A DNA stretch of 64,000 bases from Tilletiopsis washingtonensis (Eukaryota; Basidiomycota; Exobasidiomycetes; Entylomatales), in contig NW_020312001.1 of assembly GCF_003144115.1 (NCBI RefSeq), forward strand, positions 880,698 through 944,697, in the 5' to 3' direction. The notes beneath the pieces are model-generated. The model did no database searches. It had not been told where the DNA came from and was given only the letters and a program-made list of their open reading frames with translations. Below are positions 11,315 through 21,572 of this stretch, piece after piece. The position numbers and the translations under genes were made by a program. The number at the start of each line of letters is the position of its first letter. Position 1 is the stretch's first letter.

Positions 11315-13019
11315 ATGGACTCGACGTCATCGTCCGCGCTGCGGGCAGCGCAGCATCGCCGCAGCGAATACCTCGCGGGCGTCGCCCTGCTGCTGCTCGT
11401 TGTCCTGCTCTGGACGGGTGCGTGGCCGCTGACATGTGCGCCGATAAGCGTCCCCTGACGCTTGGCACTGCAGGCAGCAACTTCCTCACCAACACGATGC
11501 TCACCGGCGCATACAACAAGCCGTTCGCCGTCACTTATCTGAACACGTCGTCGTTTGCGCTTGTGAGCACGGCCAGTGCTGCACGCTCATGGCGCCGCTG
11601 ACCCCACGAGGGCAGTATCTTATTCCCTTTGCGTGTGCCCGCTCGCGGAAGCGCAGTCGATCCAAGGCCGATGGCGCACAAGAAGAGTCCTTCTGGGCGC
11701 GCATCGGCTTTCGCCTGCCCGAGAGCGGCCGGCGAGACGTCGAGGACTCGGCGAGCCGGTGAGCTTTGCCGCGCCTTGAGCTCAGACACCCCGCTGATGC
11801 TCGCGCAGAGGCCAATATGAGGGCCTGCCGAGTGAGAGCGAGCCTGCTCTGGCAGTGCGACAAAGGCGGCTCTCGCCGTCCTATCCGCGCGGCAGCCTCG
11901 AAGTGCGGCCACTGCTGCCGCGGCCGAGCAGCATCGACGGGCGGCGGCCACGCTCGATCATCGATGCTTCGACGGCCGCGCCGCTGCCCATCGTCGCGCT
12001 CGCACCTGCAGCGCCGCTGGGCGAGCCGCCGCTGACGTTCAGCGAGACGGGCTGGCTTGCGGCGCAGTTCACGCTCGTCTGGTTCGCCGCCAATTGGAGC
12101 CTCAACGCCGGGCTGGGTCTCACCAGTGTCGCGAGCGGCACGACGCTCAGCTCTGCCAGTGGTGCGTGACCAGCTGGCGTACATGCCCTGCCCTCTGCTG
12201 ACGCTTGCTTCAGGCTTCTTCACGCTCGCGCTCGGCAGCATCCTCGGCGTCGAGATCTTCACGCTGCCCAAGCTCTTTGCCGTGTCGCTCTCCTTCGCCG
12301 GCGTCGTGCTTGTCACGCGCGCCGACAGCGCCCAAGCGGGCCTCGGTGCGCCGGCGAACGCGCCGCTTGGCGATGCGCTGGCGCTGCTGTCAGCCTTCTT
12401 CTACGCCGCCTACGTCTCGCTGCTCAAGGTGCGCATCGGCTCCGAGGAGCGCGTGAGCATGCCGCTCTTCTTCGGCTTCGTCGGCGCATTCAACGTGCTC
12501 GGCATGTGGCCCATCGGCCTGCTGCTGCACCTCACCGGCACCGAGGTGGCGCAGGTGCCGGCCGACGGCATGACGTGGGCCGGCATCGGCGTCAACATGT
12601 GCATCACGTTTGTCTCGTGAGTGCGCTGTCTCGCGTCGGGTGCGGCGGCCGCTGACTCTACTGCGTGCCTCAGCGACTTCGCCTACTTGCTGGCCATGCT
12701 GAAGAGCTCGCCGCTGATCGCGACCGTGGGCCTGTCGCTCACGATCCCGCTCGCCATGCTGGGCGACATTGCGCGCGGCTCGCACTCGGGCGGCCTGCAG
12801 GCTGACGCTGGCAGCGTCATGGTGCTGGTGAGTGCGCCGGCAACGCGCTGACCTCTGCGGAAGCTGACCCGCGCTCAGCTCTCCTTTGTGGCCGTGGGCC
12901 TCGCAGACAACGCGCTGCTCTCGCGGCAAGTGGACAACGAGACGGCTGCGCTGCCAGCAGGCGGCACCGTCTCTGACGTAGACGCAGAGCGGCCGCGCGG
13001 GCGCGCCGAGGACCGGTAG
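11315..13019 (+). CDS. DMT/EamA-superfamily transporter (SLC35F5 / YML018C-like)
   Basis: A multi-exon membrane protein. Exon joins can be followed through seven short introns, for example VLLWT/GSNFLTN, SSASGFFTLALGSILG, CITFVS/DFAYLLAM and SVMVL/LSFVAVG. It has about ten hydrophobic segments. Conserved family stretches include LLLVVLLWTGSNFL, NTSSFALYLIP, WFAANWSLNAGLGLTSVASGTTLSSASGFF, FAVSLSFAGVVLVT and a C-terminal LKSSPLIATVGLSLTIPLAM. The WFxANWxxNxxL and T(S)VASxT.L.S.S pattern is typical of the SLC35F/vacuolar-membrane branch of drug/metabolite transporters. A long polar insert (about 11610-12000) separates TM2 from TM3. Substrate is unknown; a vacuolar membrane location is inferred from the yeast relative. 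The chosen ATG (11315) gives a short basic N-terminus directly before TM1. The stop is only 25 bp from that of the convergent PUB gene. Confidence 0.82.
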
Positions 13020-13044
13020 ATGGCTAATCGTATGGTGTCATTGC

Positions 13045-14023
13045 TCAGTCGCCCAGCCTGCGGCCCGCGCCCGTGCCAAAGTCCGGCTCGCTGCCCTCGT
13101 CGCTGCCCTCTTCCTCGTCCTCGTCGTAGTGGCCGACGGGCCTGTAGCCCTTGTGATCGGCAGGCTCCGCCTTGGCCTGCTCACTCGCCGGATCGCCGCC
13201 CTGCTGCGCCGCAGCCTGAGCCTGTGCCGCGGCGGCGCTCTGACGAGCCTGACGCGCGTGCTTCTCGCGCTCTGCTCGCTGGCGCACACGCTCGCGGTCC
13301 TCCTCGGCTGCTGCCATCGCGCGTGCCTAGCGCAGAGAGGATGATGAGCCGGAGAAGCGTGTTTGCATCTGGTACCACACACTCTTACTCACCACACGTG
13401 TCTGCTCGGCCACCTTCTCACGCTCAGCGATCTCGCGCAGCCGCTCCGCCGTATCCTCCTTGACGCGCGCATACTCGCCCAGAGCGCTGCGCGCCAGCTC
13501 GAGCTTGCGCCACGCCTCGCAGCCGGGCTGGTAGGTCTCGGCAAAGTACCACTCCTCCTTGAACTCGGCGGTGCGCGTGCGGAAGAGGAGCAGCACGAGC
13601 AGGTCCTTGGCGCCGTAGACCGAGAGCAGCTCGCGCTTGATGCGCGGCTGCTCGGTCTTGAAGGCGCGGAACTTGCCCTCGGTCGGGTGATCGACGATGT
13701 TGGAGAGCAGCGTGTGGAAGAGCTGCACAGTGTCAGATGCGGCTGCAGTGGGGCGCATCCGTGCGTGCTCACCCGCATGCACTTGGACGCCACCTCGGAG
13801 CTCGCGCTGGCGCAGATCTCCTTGTCCACGATGCGCTTCACCTGGTGGAGCGCGTGTGAGCTCTGCTCCGCCATGAATGATGCATGCGCCTCACCTTGAG
13901 CTTGAATGCTGACTCGTCCAGGCCGCCAGTGGCGGTATCACGCAGTGCTGCTGCTGCGCGAAGGCGCGCGTCGGCCGCGGCGGATGCAGCGGCCGAGGCG
14001 CCCGAGGTGGTCGGCGAGGACAT
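13045..14023 (-). CDS. PUB (PUG) domain protein
   Basis: Four exons begin at ATG 14023: an Ala/Ser-rich N-terminus ending AFKLK, a helical exon KRIVDKEICASASSEVASKCMR, the main exon LFHTLLSNIVDHPTEGKFRAFKTEQPRIKRELLSV, and a coiled, charged Arg/Ala/Gln C-terminus. The segment from LLSNIVDHP to GAKDLLVLLLF matches the PUB fold: small helices, the conserved FR and GAKDLL positions. PUB folds bind the C-terminal tail of the AAA ATPase p97/Cdc48 in PNGase and UBXN6. A role as a Cdc48 cofactor is therefore inferred. No transglutaminase or UBX domain follows; the tail is acidic and ends GRRLGD. The ORF is about 260 residues, shorter than PNGase. Confidence 0.7.
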
Positions 14024-14162
14024 GCTGGAGAAAGATGACTGGAGTAGCAGTCGATGAGAGGTGACGCTGGTGGCGGGGCTAAGCCGCGGCTTGTGTGATG
14101 AGACGATCGTCGGGTGCGCAGACAGCGGCGGCGGCTCCTGACGCGGTCGGCTCGCAGTGCCT

Positions 14163-14417
14163 TTACTGCTGCGGCACGCGGTCCAGCAGGTGCTCTTCTC
14201 CCACAGCCTTGAGCTTGCGGCGCACGACGGGCAGCAGCGGGCAGCCGTCGGCCTCGGCCCGGGGGCCCTTTGCGACGTAGAAGCGCGCGCAGCAGCGGTA
14301 GAGCTCGGTGACGAGGTGCTGGCACTTGTCCTGGTTGAGCGTCTTCTGCATGCACGACTGCAGCGCACAGGCGTGGGCGTGGCAGGCGTTGCCGTCGAGG
14401 TTGTCGGCGGGGGGCAT
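14163..14417 (-). CDS. CMC4: Cmc4-like twin CX9C mitochondrial intermembrane-space protein
   Basis: A single exon of 84 codons from ATG 14417. The core has paired cysteines CHAHACALQSC and KCQHLVTELYRCC followed by FYV, and a later C-P-L-L in a basic tail. This spacing (CAxQxC...KC...xLYxCCxxFY...CPLL) is that of yeast Cmc4 and human MTCP1NB/CMC4. Such proteins are imported and oxidised by Mia40/Erv1 in the intermembrane space, and their exact role is poorly defined. It shares a 247-bp divergent promoter with PNO1. The open frame continues upstream of the ATG without another good start. Confidence 0.85.
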   Translation of the reverse strand: MPPADNLDGNACHAHACALQSCMQKTLNQDKCQHLVTELYRCCARFYVAKGPRAEADGCPLLPVVRRKLKAVGEEHLLDRVPQQ

Positions 14418-14664
14418 GGAGCGGCAGCGGCGAGCAGGAGATGGACAGCAAGCAGGCAGAGACAAGGCGGGTGAGGGTGCTGAGGCAGGCCGTGCGTTCG
14501 AGGTGGAGGTGCGGGGTGCAGGGCAAGCCAAGCGCGCGACTCCGGCACGGCGCATCGGCCGACGGGCGCGTTCAAAAAAGTGGGCGGCGTGGCGCCGAAA
14601 TCCCCGCCTGGCCGCCCCGTTGCCGGCGCCTCACACCTGCCTTGCTCCCACCACACCACACATC
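14418..14664. promoter_or_regulatory. Bidirectional promoter between CMC4 and PNO1
   Basis: Only 247 bp separate the two divergent start codons, so both promoters and 5' UTRs must lie here. No clear TATA box was seen. CT-rich and CA-rich tracts (about 14640-14662) lie directly before the PNO1 ATG. Confidence 0.5.
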
Positions 14665-16026
14665 ATGGCCCGCTCCTTCGCCGACGCTGCTGCGTCCACC
14701 GCCTCTCCCAGCGCCGCCGCCAAGGGCAAGGGCAAGGCCTCGGCGCGCGAGGCGCTTCTCGGCGCTGCTGCCGCCTCGCCCGCCACGGCATCCACCTCCA
14801 CGCCTGCTGCGCGCCCGCCGCTCGGCGCCGAGGACTCTGACGATGACGACGCCGCGGCGGATGCGGCCGCCGGCGAGGACATGGAGATGGACGACGACGA
14901 TGCGCTGCTCATTGGCGCCTCGGGCGGCGCACGGCCGGGCATCGAGGGCAGCGCAGCCGCGGGGCCGTCGTCGGGCAGCGGCGACGCCGCGCCCATGTCG
15001 CTCGACCCCGCCGGCAAGCCGAGCTTTGCGCCGCTGAGCCGTGCGCAGCAGCAGGCCGCCGCCGACGCCGGCGCCGTGACGCGCGGGCAGCTGCGCAAGA
15101 TTGCCATTCCGCCGCACCGCATGACGCCGCTGAAGAACGAGTGGGCCAAGATCTACACGCCGCTCGTCGAGATGGCCGGCCTGCAGGTGCGCATGAACGT
15201 GCAGCGCCGCGCCGTCGAGATCCGCGTGAGTACATGAATGCGACGTGGTGATGTGGAGGGGATTGCGCTGGATCGTGGGTTCACGTTGGATGGCGAGCTG
15301 CGACAGGGCGCGACGGAGGCCAGAAGCGAGCCTTTGCGATCTGCTGGGTGTGGTGCTCGCTCAAGACATTTTGACGATGAGTGCGGCGCGACGCGGGCTC
15401 GCAGCGCTCGAGCTGGCTGCGGTGCCGCCATTGCTATTCCGCAGGTGCAGCCTCTCGTCATGTATCCTTTCTGGCTGCCTTGTTTGGGTGGGCTGCGCTC
15501 CTGCTGCACCCTTTCGCCCTCTGTCCTGGCCCTTTCCGTCTTGTCGCTCTCTGACACGTGCCGCACCTGCAGTCGTCGAAGCACACGGGCGACGTCGGCA
15601 TGCTGCAGAAGGGCGCGGACTTCGTCAAGGCCTTCGCGCTGGGCTTCGAGGCGGACGACGCCATCGCGCTGCTGCGCATGGACGACCTCTTCGTCGACAC
15701 GTTTGAGATCAAGGACGTCAAGACGCTGCACGGCGACCACCTGAGCCGCGCCATTGGGCGCATTGCCGGCAAGGACGGGCGCACGCGCTTCGCGATTGAG
15801 AATGCTAGCCGCACGCGCGTGGTGCTCGCCGATACGTGAGTGGTCAGCGACGGCAACCGGTTGTGCAGTGTCTGACTCCCTGTGCAGCAAGATCCACATC
15901 CTCGGCAGCTTCCAGAACATCAAGATTGCGCGCGACGCCGTCGTGTCGCTGATCATGGGTGCGCCGCCGGGCAAGGTGTACGCCAAGCTCAAGACGATTG
16001 GCGCGCGCCAGCGCCAGCGCGCCTGA
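14665..16026 (+). CDS. PNO1: Pno1/Dim2 KH-domain ribosome assembly factor
   Basis: Three exons: 14665-15225, 15573 to about 15835, and about 15890-16026. The N-terminus is an acidic low-complexity tail ([14 protein letters not shown]). The conserved core begins [44 protein letters not shown] and continues after the intron as [21 protein letters not shown]. It ends with the KH2 region [35 protein letters not shown]. This is diagnostic for Pno1, which binds the 3' end of 18S rRNA and chaperones Nob1 during 40S maturation in nucleolus and cytoplasm. The first intron is unusually long (347 nt). Confidence 0.95.
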
Positions 16027-16558
16027 GGCACATGCGTGCTGTCTCTCGTTCCTCATCCCTCTCTGCTCCTGGTCTCACTCGTCACGTCCTTCCCGTTGTC
16101 TATCTGCTGCATTTGATCCGCTTCACGACCTCGATGCGGCGCGTGACTTCGCAGAGCCGCGCTGAGGCTCCGGTGTTGCTGCTGCTCAGCTGCACCGCGA
16201 GCTGCGTCGTCGGATGGCCGCACGCTGACGCTGTGAGCTGGTGAGCGCTGCCTGTCAAGCCTCGCTGCTGCGCTGGGTGGACCCTCGACGGCGTTGAATG
16301 CCGCTCGCTGTCGCAGTCGGCGCTGCCCGTCGTGCCGCGCGCCGCTCGGCCCGTGCTCGTTTCACACGCGGCGCGCGGCGCGGCACACAGGCGGCGTGCC
16401 CGTGTTGCTTCGCGTCGTGTTGGCCGGCGCGCCTCGGCGAGTTCGACGTTGGCAGGCTCAGCACCGGCTCAAGGCCCAGCGACGGCGGCCTCGCCTCTCA
16501 CCACCACCTCTCCACACTTCACACACCCCGCTCGCCGCACCCGGACGCGTCGCCCAGC
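16027..16558. other. Intergenic, PNO1 3' flank and hydrolase promoter
   Basis: About 530 bp of moderately GC-rich sequence. It contains a CT/AC-rich stretch (16495-16555) just before the next ATG, as in other promoters of this window. No coding or RNA feature was recognised. Confidence 0.5.
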
Positions 16559-18960
16559 ATGCCCGGGCGCATCTCGCGCCTCGTCGCCTCCTTCCTGCGC
16601 GTCGTGCTCGTGCCGACGATCGTCTTTGGCGTGCCTGCCTGGCCGCTGCTCGGCCTGCTCTGTGCCGGTGAGTGGCGCCGCGGCGTGGGGGTGTGCAAGC
16701 AGTGTGCTGACGTTGCGATGCAGTGCCAGTCGTGGGCATTGTGTAAGTGTGAAGGGCGACGTCGCCGGGCTGCGAGCGGTCCTGCGCAGAGCTGCGGCAG
16801 CTCCCAGATGCAGCAGAGAGGGCGGCCCCTCGCGGGAGCTGCGAAGTCTGCAGCCGCTGCAGGAGCTGGTGCAGGGCAAACATCTCGGCAGGGCTACATT
16901 CCAAGTTGGCCACGAGTCTTGCTGCTGTGTCAGGTCATAGGCAGACCTCTGGGCCTCGCACGTCTGCTCGAGGGTGGTGTCGGCGCGCTCACGCTCGCCT
17001 CTCGCGCAGCACGATCCCGCTCTTCCTGCTGCTCTCCGTGCTGCTGCTCTACTCGATCGCATGGTTCTCCTACCTCATTCTTGCGCAGGCCGACCCGCCG
17101 TCGTCGGCCGGCGGCGGCCTGGCCGGCGCCTACCTGCCCTTCCTGCCGTACAGCCCGATGCGCTGCCTCAAGATCAACTGGGCTGCGTTCCTTTACGCCT
17201 CGACGGCGCTGCGCGTGGCGCTGCCCGCCGTGCTTGACTGGAGCTACCGGCGCGTGATGGTGCTGGGCACGAAGGGCGGCGCAGGCATCATCAAGTGAGT
17301 GCGCGTACCAGGGGCCGCATGCTTGCTGTGCTCACGCGCAAATGACCAGGGAGAACATCGACTACGGCTCGCCCACTGCCGGCATGCGGCTCGACGTGTA
17401 CATGCCGCAGTCGCATGTGCCCGAGACGCCGGCCAATGGCAGCGAGGCGTCCGCGCATCCCGGCCTGCGCAGCCGCAAGCACAGCACGCTCTTTGCCGAC
17501 GGATTCGCGGCGGCAGGCCAGGGACCGACGCCGCAGGACCACGCGCGCGGTTTTGGGGCCAAGCGAGCGGCTGTGATTGTTTTCCTTCCGAGCACGATCC
17601 CGCCGCTGACCTGGACTGGCAAGCGGGTGCGTGCAGGTGTTTGAGAGCGTGTGCTGGCCGCGACTGACCCCTTCCGAGTGCAGAAGACGTATCTGCAGCT
17701 CGCCCTGCGCTTCCGCCGGATGGGCTACTGCGTCGTCGTGCCGGATATCGTGAGCAGCTCTGTGTGTGCTGCGAGCCCGCATTCTCTGACGCCTGCGCAG
17801 ACCTACTTCCCTTCCGCGCGCATCAAGAGCTCCGTGACCGACTTGCGCCTTGTCCTGCGCTGGGTCGGCTCGAGCATCACGCGCTACGGCGGCGACCCGC
17901 ACCGCATCCACCTGATGGGCCACGGCCTCTCGGCGCACCTCGCCATGCTCACGCTGACGCAGGAGGCCGTGGTGCTGAGCCGCGAGGGCCACATGGAGCG
18001 CGCGTACGAGCGCGAGCTGGAGAAGTCGGGCATGCTGCGCTGGGACGAGGGCGACGACGATGCGCCCAAGTCGCGCGCACACGCCACGCGCGGCAACGGG
18101 CGCGAGCAGGGCCCGCCGGTCGAGCCGCCGCACGAGGACACGGCGTGGGTCGACGAGGCAGACTCGGACATGCTGCCGCCCGGCGGCGTCATGGCCGAGT
18201 CGGCGGCCGCGGGCATGTCGCACTCGGCGCGCCTGGCGACGCAGCTGGGCAGCCTGGGGGCGCCCAGCACGCCGCGGAGGGTGGCAGGCGCCGACGCTGC
18301 GCACCACGGCACATCGCCGACACGCGAGCAGCGCGCCGCCACGCGCGAGCAGTCGCTGGCCAACGCCGAGAGCAGCATCCCGAATGGCCTCAAGCGCGTG
18401 GAGATCTACGCGCCCGAGGTCGCCATCCCGCCGATTGCCGGCCTGATCCTGTGCTCGGGTGTGAGCGATGTGATCAAGGGCTTCCGCAACGAGGTGAGTG
18501 CGAGTGGGCAGCCGCAGATGTATCTTTGCTAATGCTGGACCCAGTCTGAACGGGGCATCGAGCACCTCAGCTCGCTGCGCCGCGCCTGCGGCCCGAGCCA
18601 CACGTCGTGCCTGGTGAGTGTCCGAGGGAGCGCCACGCCCTGCCGCTGCTCACCCCACGGCAGCTGCACTCGCCGGCGCACCTGCTCTACGCGGCCAAGA
18701 ACATCCTCGACGCCTCGCTGCTGCCGCCCAAGGTGCTGCTCATCCACGGCGGGCGCGACGCGTGCGTCGACATTTCGCAGTCGACGCTGCTCAAGACGCT
18801 GCTCGTCGGCTGCGGCGTCGACAGCGTGCGCCTGCGCGCCTACCGCGAGCTGGGCCACGCCGAGGCAGTGGCGGCCATGTTTCTCGGCATGGGCGGCAAG
18901 GGCGCCACGCGCTATCAGAAGCAGCTGCTCAACGACATTGGCGACTTCGTCTCGACCTGA
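16559..18960 (+). CDS. Membrane-anchored alpha/beta-hydrolase-fold protein, catalytic serine motif not conserved
   Basis: Eight exons. The N-terminus has hydrophobic segments (VVLVPTIVFGVPAWPLLGLLC, then IPLFLLLSVLLLYSIAWFSYLIL), so it is membrane-bound. The body resembles isoprenylcysteine methylesterase / carboxylesterase-like alpha/beta hydrolases: RLDVYMP, AVIVFLPS, MGYCVVVPDI, DLRLVLRWV...YGGDPHRIHLMGHGLSAHLA, IAGLILCSGV, HGGRDACVD, YRELGHAEAV. The late Asp (GGRDA) and His (GHAEA) fit the acid and base positions. The nucleophile elbow reads GHGLS instead of GxSxG, and the oxyanion HGG after beta3 is replaced by LPST. A roughly 140-residue polar insert (about 17980-18400) follows the elbow helix. 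Activity is therefore doubtful. The second intron (about 16744-17010) is 270 nt and has a rare GTAAGT donor. Confidence 0.8.
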
Positions 18961-19434
18961 GCGCTGCCCCTGATGCTGGGCCCGGCCCGCTGCTCCCTCT
19001 CACGACCTTACACACACGACCTCGCTGCTCTGCGCCTGTGCCCCCTGTATACTGTTGTCACGCATGATTCCCCCCTCCCCCAGTATCGCCTGTGCCCATC
19101 GTCGTCGCGAATCGCATACAGCTGCTGCTCGTCGTCGGCGATGGCGGAAGGAGTGGCAGTCGTGGGAACGAGCCGCGCCGCAGCACGGGACGAGCCACGC
19201 ATCACGTGCGCGCCAGCTTCATTCTGCTCCAAGGGCGACGAGCGCGCGGCGGAGTCGCACGCGCGCGCCGCGACGCGCCAGAAGGCGGCCGCCGCCGTCT
19301 GGCTGACGTTGCGCCCGCCCAGCGCCGGCAGCAGCAGCGCCAGCCGCCGCGTCCCGCCCATCTGCTACCACCACACCGTCGCAAGTCACCAAGCACCCCT
19401 CCTCCGCCTCTCGCCCTACTCCTCCTCGCCCATC
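18961..19434. other. Intergenic, RPS29 promoter
   Basis: About 470 bp. It includes C-rich tracts at 19069-19080 and CT-rich tracts at 19395-19430 directly before the RPS29 start, consistent with the pyrimidine-rich promoter or leader often seen at ribosomal protein genes. No other gene was seen. Confidence 0.5.
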
Positions 19435-20517
19435 ATGTGCGTGTCGCAGCGCGCGTCGGAGGAATCTGCGTTGGGACATTGCACGGCAGCTGCGGCAGAG
19501 CAGCTGCAGCAGGGCCGCTTTGGTGGCTGCAGTGCTGCGTGTGGGAAGGGCAGCAGCCGCAGAGATGAGAGGGACTGGCAGGGCAGGAGGTGGAAGATGG
19601 GCGCGCGGCGAGACCATCAATGAGTAGACGAGCACCAGACCGCTGACGCCGCATGCCCTCTCTTGCAGGACTCACGCTGCTGTGTGGTTCTCGCACCCGC
19701 GCCAGTACGGCAAGGGCTCGCGCCAGTGCCGTGTCTGCGGCAACCAGGGCGGCATTGTCCGCAAGTACGGTGAGCATGCGTGTCGGTGCTGAGGAGCTGG
19801 AGTGGGCAGAGTGCGGAGGCAGGGTCCAGTGATGCGCCGAACGAGCGTGCATGAGGTGTCGCGGCGCATCGCTCTCACTGGGCTCTGTCGGGTCACGGGC
19901 CGTCGAATGCGGCATCGTCGAACATGCGGCTCATCATTGCGTCTCCAGGCCTCAACATCTGCCGTCAGTGCTTCCGCGAGAAGTCCGAGGCCATCGGCTT
20001 CGTGAAGGTGAGCATTGCGAGAGGACTAGGCGGGGCAGCGGCGAGCGGGATGCAGGCCAAGGAGACATCGACCGAGCGGGCATGGCGACGATATGGCTCG
20101 CTATCGCTGCGATGGCGGGCTTGCAACGAGGCGGTGCGGCATACAGCAACAGACAGATGGGACGCAGGCGGAGCGACACGGATCACGACGCCGCGGTCAG
20201 ATCGCCGCATCCTGTCCAGTGGGGACGGAATGCAGATCTGTGGATAGCCGGCTTGCGGACGCCTGCTGTCCGGCTGCGGCCCGACGAGCGCAGAGCGGCA
20301 TCTCGTGTCGTCGGATGCCGTCCGGACCCGCATCCCTCGGCTATGCATGACGGCGATGGCCTTGCGCAGACCGCACTTGGTCGTAGAGCATCGAGTGCAG
20401 CTGAGCGCAGCCCGTCTGCGCCTTCGATGTCATGCGGATGGCAGCGCTGTCGCATCGCCGCTCCTCTCCCGCATCCATGCACGGCTGCTGACGCTCCACT
20501 TATCGCAGTACCGCTAA
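19435..20517 (+). CDS. RPS29: 40S ribosomal protein S29 (uS14)
   Basis: Four exons encode exactly 56 residues, the usual eukaryotic length. Exon 1 contributes only the first two bases of the start codon (19435-19436). Exon 2 (19669-19769) starts with the G and continues [28 protein letters not shown]. Exon 3 (19949-20007) encodes [19 protein letters not shown]. Exon 4 (20509-20517) encodes only Tyr-Arg-stop. The four Cys (CRVC, CRQC) form the zinc site. The protein sits in the small-subunit head near the decoding region. Introns of 232, 179 and 501 nt make up over 80 percent of the gene, very unlike the 50-nt introns of its neighbours. The gene is too small to show as an open frame and was rebuilt from splice sites. 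Confidence 0.95.
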
Positions 20518-21572
20518 GCGGTCTCGGTCTTCGTCTCGGCTCCGGTTCATCTCTGCACACATCACCCACATCCATCCTCTTCATGCGTCATGTACACATC
20601 GCACTGCGTGCTCTGAGTCGCGCGCTGGCTGGACGCGCGCGGCGCTAGCGACCCTCGGTCTCGCCTAAAATCCAGACCCATCTCTCAGCAGCTGGCGGGC
20701 GCGAGTGCTCAGGCGGGCTTCCGAGGCGAAGCTGGACTGGCGTTGATGGGTGAGAAGGTACATGAAGCGGGTGCAAGCGGCATGCGGCGGAGAATGCTGA
20801 GCAACGACGGCTGAGAGGCGAGAGGCTCTGCACATGCGGGACTGCGACCTGCACATGCGAGCAAGGTCGTCGATGTGCTGTGCTCCACCAGCCTCTGTTC
20901 TGCTACAAGTAGCGTCGCTCGGACCCGGACTCTAGCTCAGATGAGGCCTGCAGCTGAGTGCGTTGCTTCGAGTAGCTCGCGAGCGTAAGGCACGCTGGAA
21001 GTGCCTGCACAAAGCCGCACGGCGGCCAGACGCGCGATGGCGCAGGCGCAGCACCAGCGATCAGCAGCTGCGCAGCTGCATGGAGGCAAGGACAGCATTC
21101 TACTTCAGGCTCTGGTCGGATCGGCCAGAGTGTGGGCATGCTCCTTCATTCTTGCGACATCCCACAGCGAGCCTGCACTCCAGTCTCAACAGGAAGCACA
21201 GCAACGTCTCACACCAAGGGCACGCGACACACAGCAGATGAGAGAAAGTGGGCGATGTCATTATCGGAGTCTGGAGTCTGCACAGCGCAGTGAGTGTGTG
21301 CCGAGACGCTCGAGCGACGTTCGCGAGGCGGAAACAGTGGTATTGCGCGAAAGAGGGTGCCTCGAGCCATCTTGAAGACTTGAGAGAGAGAGAATACAGG
21401 CGCGCACGCCGCTCGCCAGTGAGTGGCCGTCAGAGACGAGGCTGCGGCGCGCCGAGAGAAGACGGAGAGAGAGAGCAAAGAGCGGGGACGCAGGGGCGCG
21501 GCAACTTGATAAAGCTGGAAAGAGACGGGCGCGGGCCGGTGCGAAGAGCCGATTTCGTGTGAGCCGAGACGC
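20518..21572. other. Intergenic between convergent RPS29 and the Gpr1/YaaH gene
   Basis: About 1.05 kb with lower GC than the coding regions. Two short GA microsatellites lie near 21380-21392 and 21461-21475. Frames on both strands lack domain similarity. No tRNA-like B box or other RNA signature was noticed. Confidence 0.5.
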
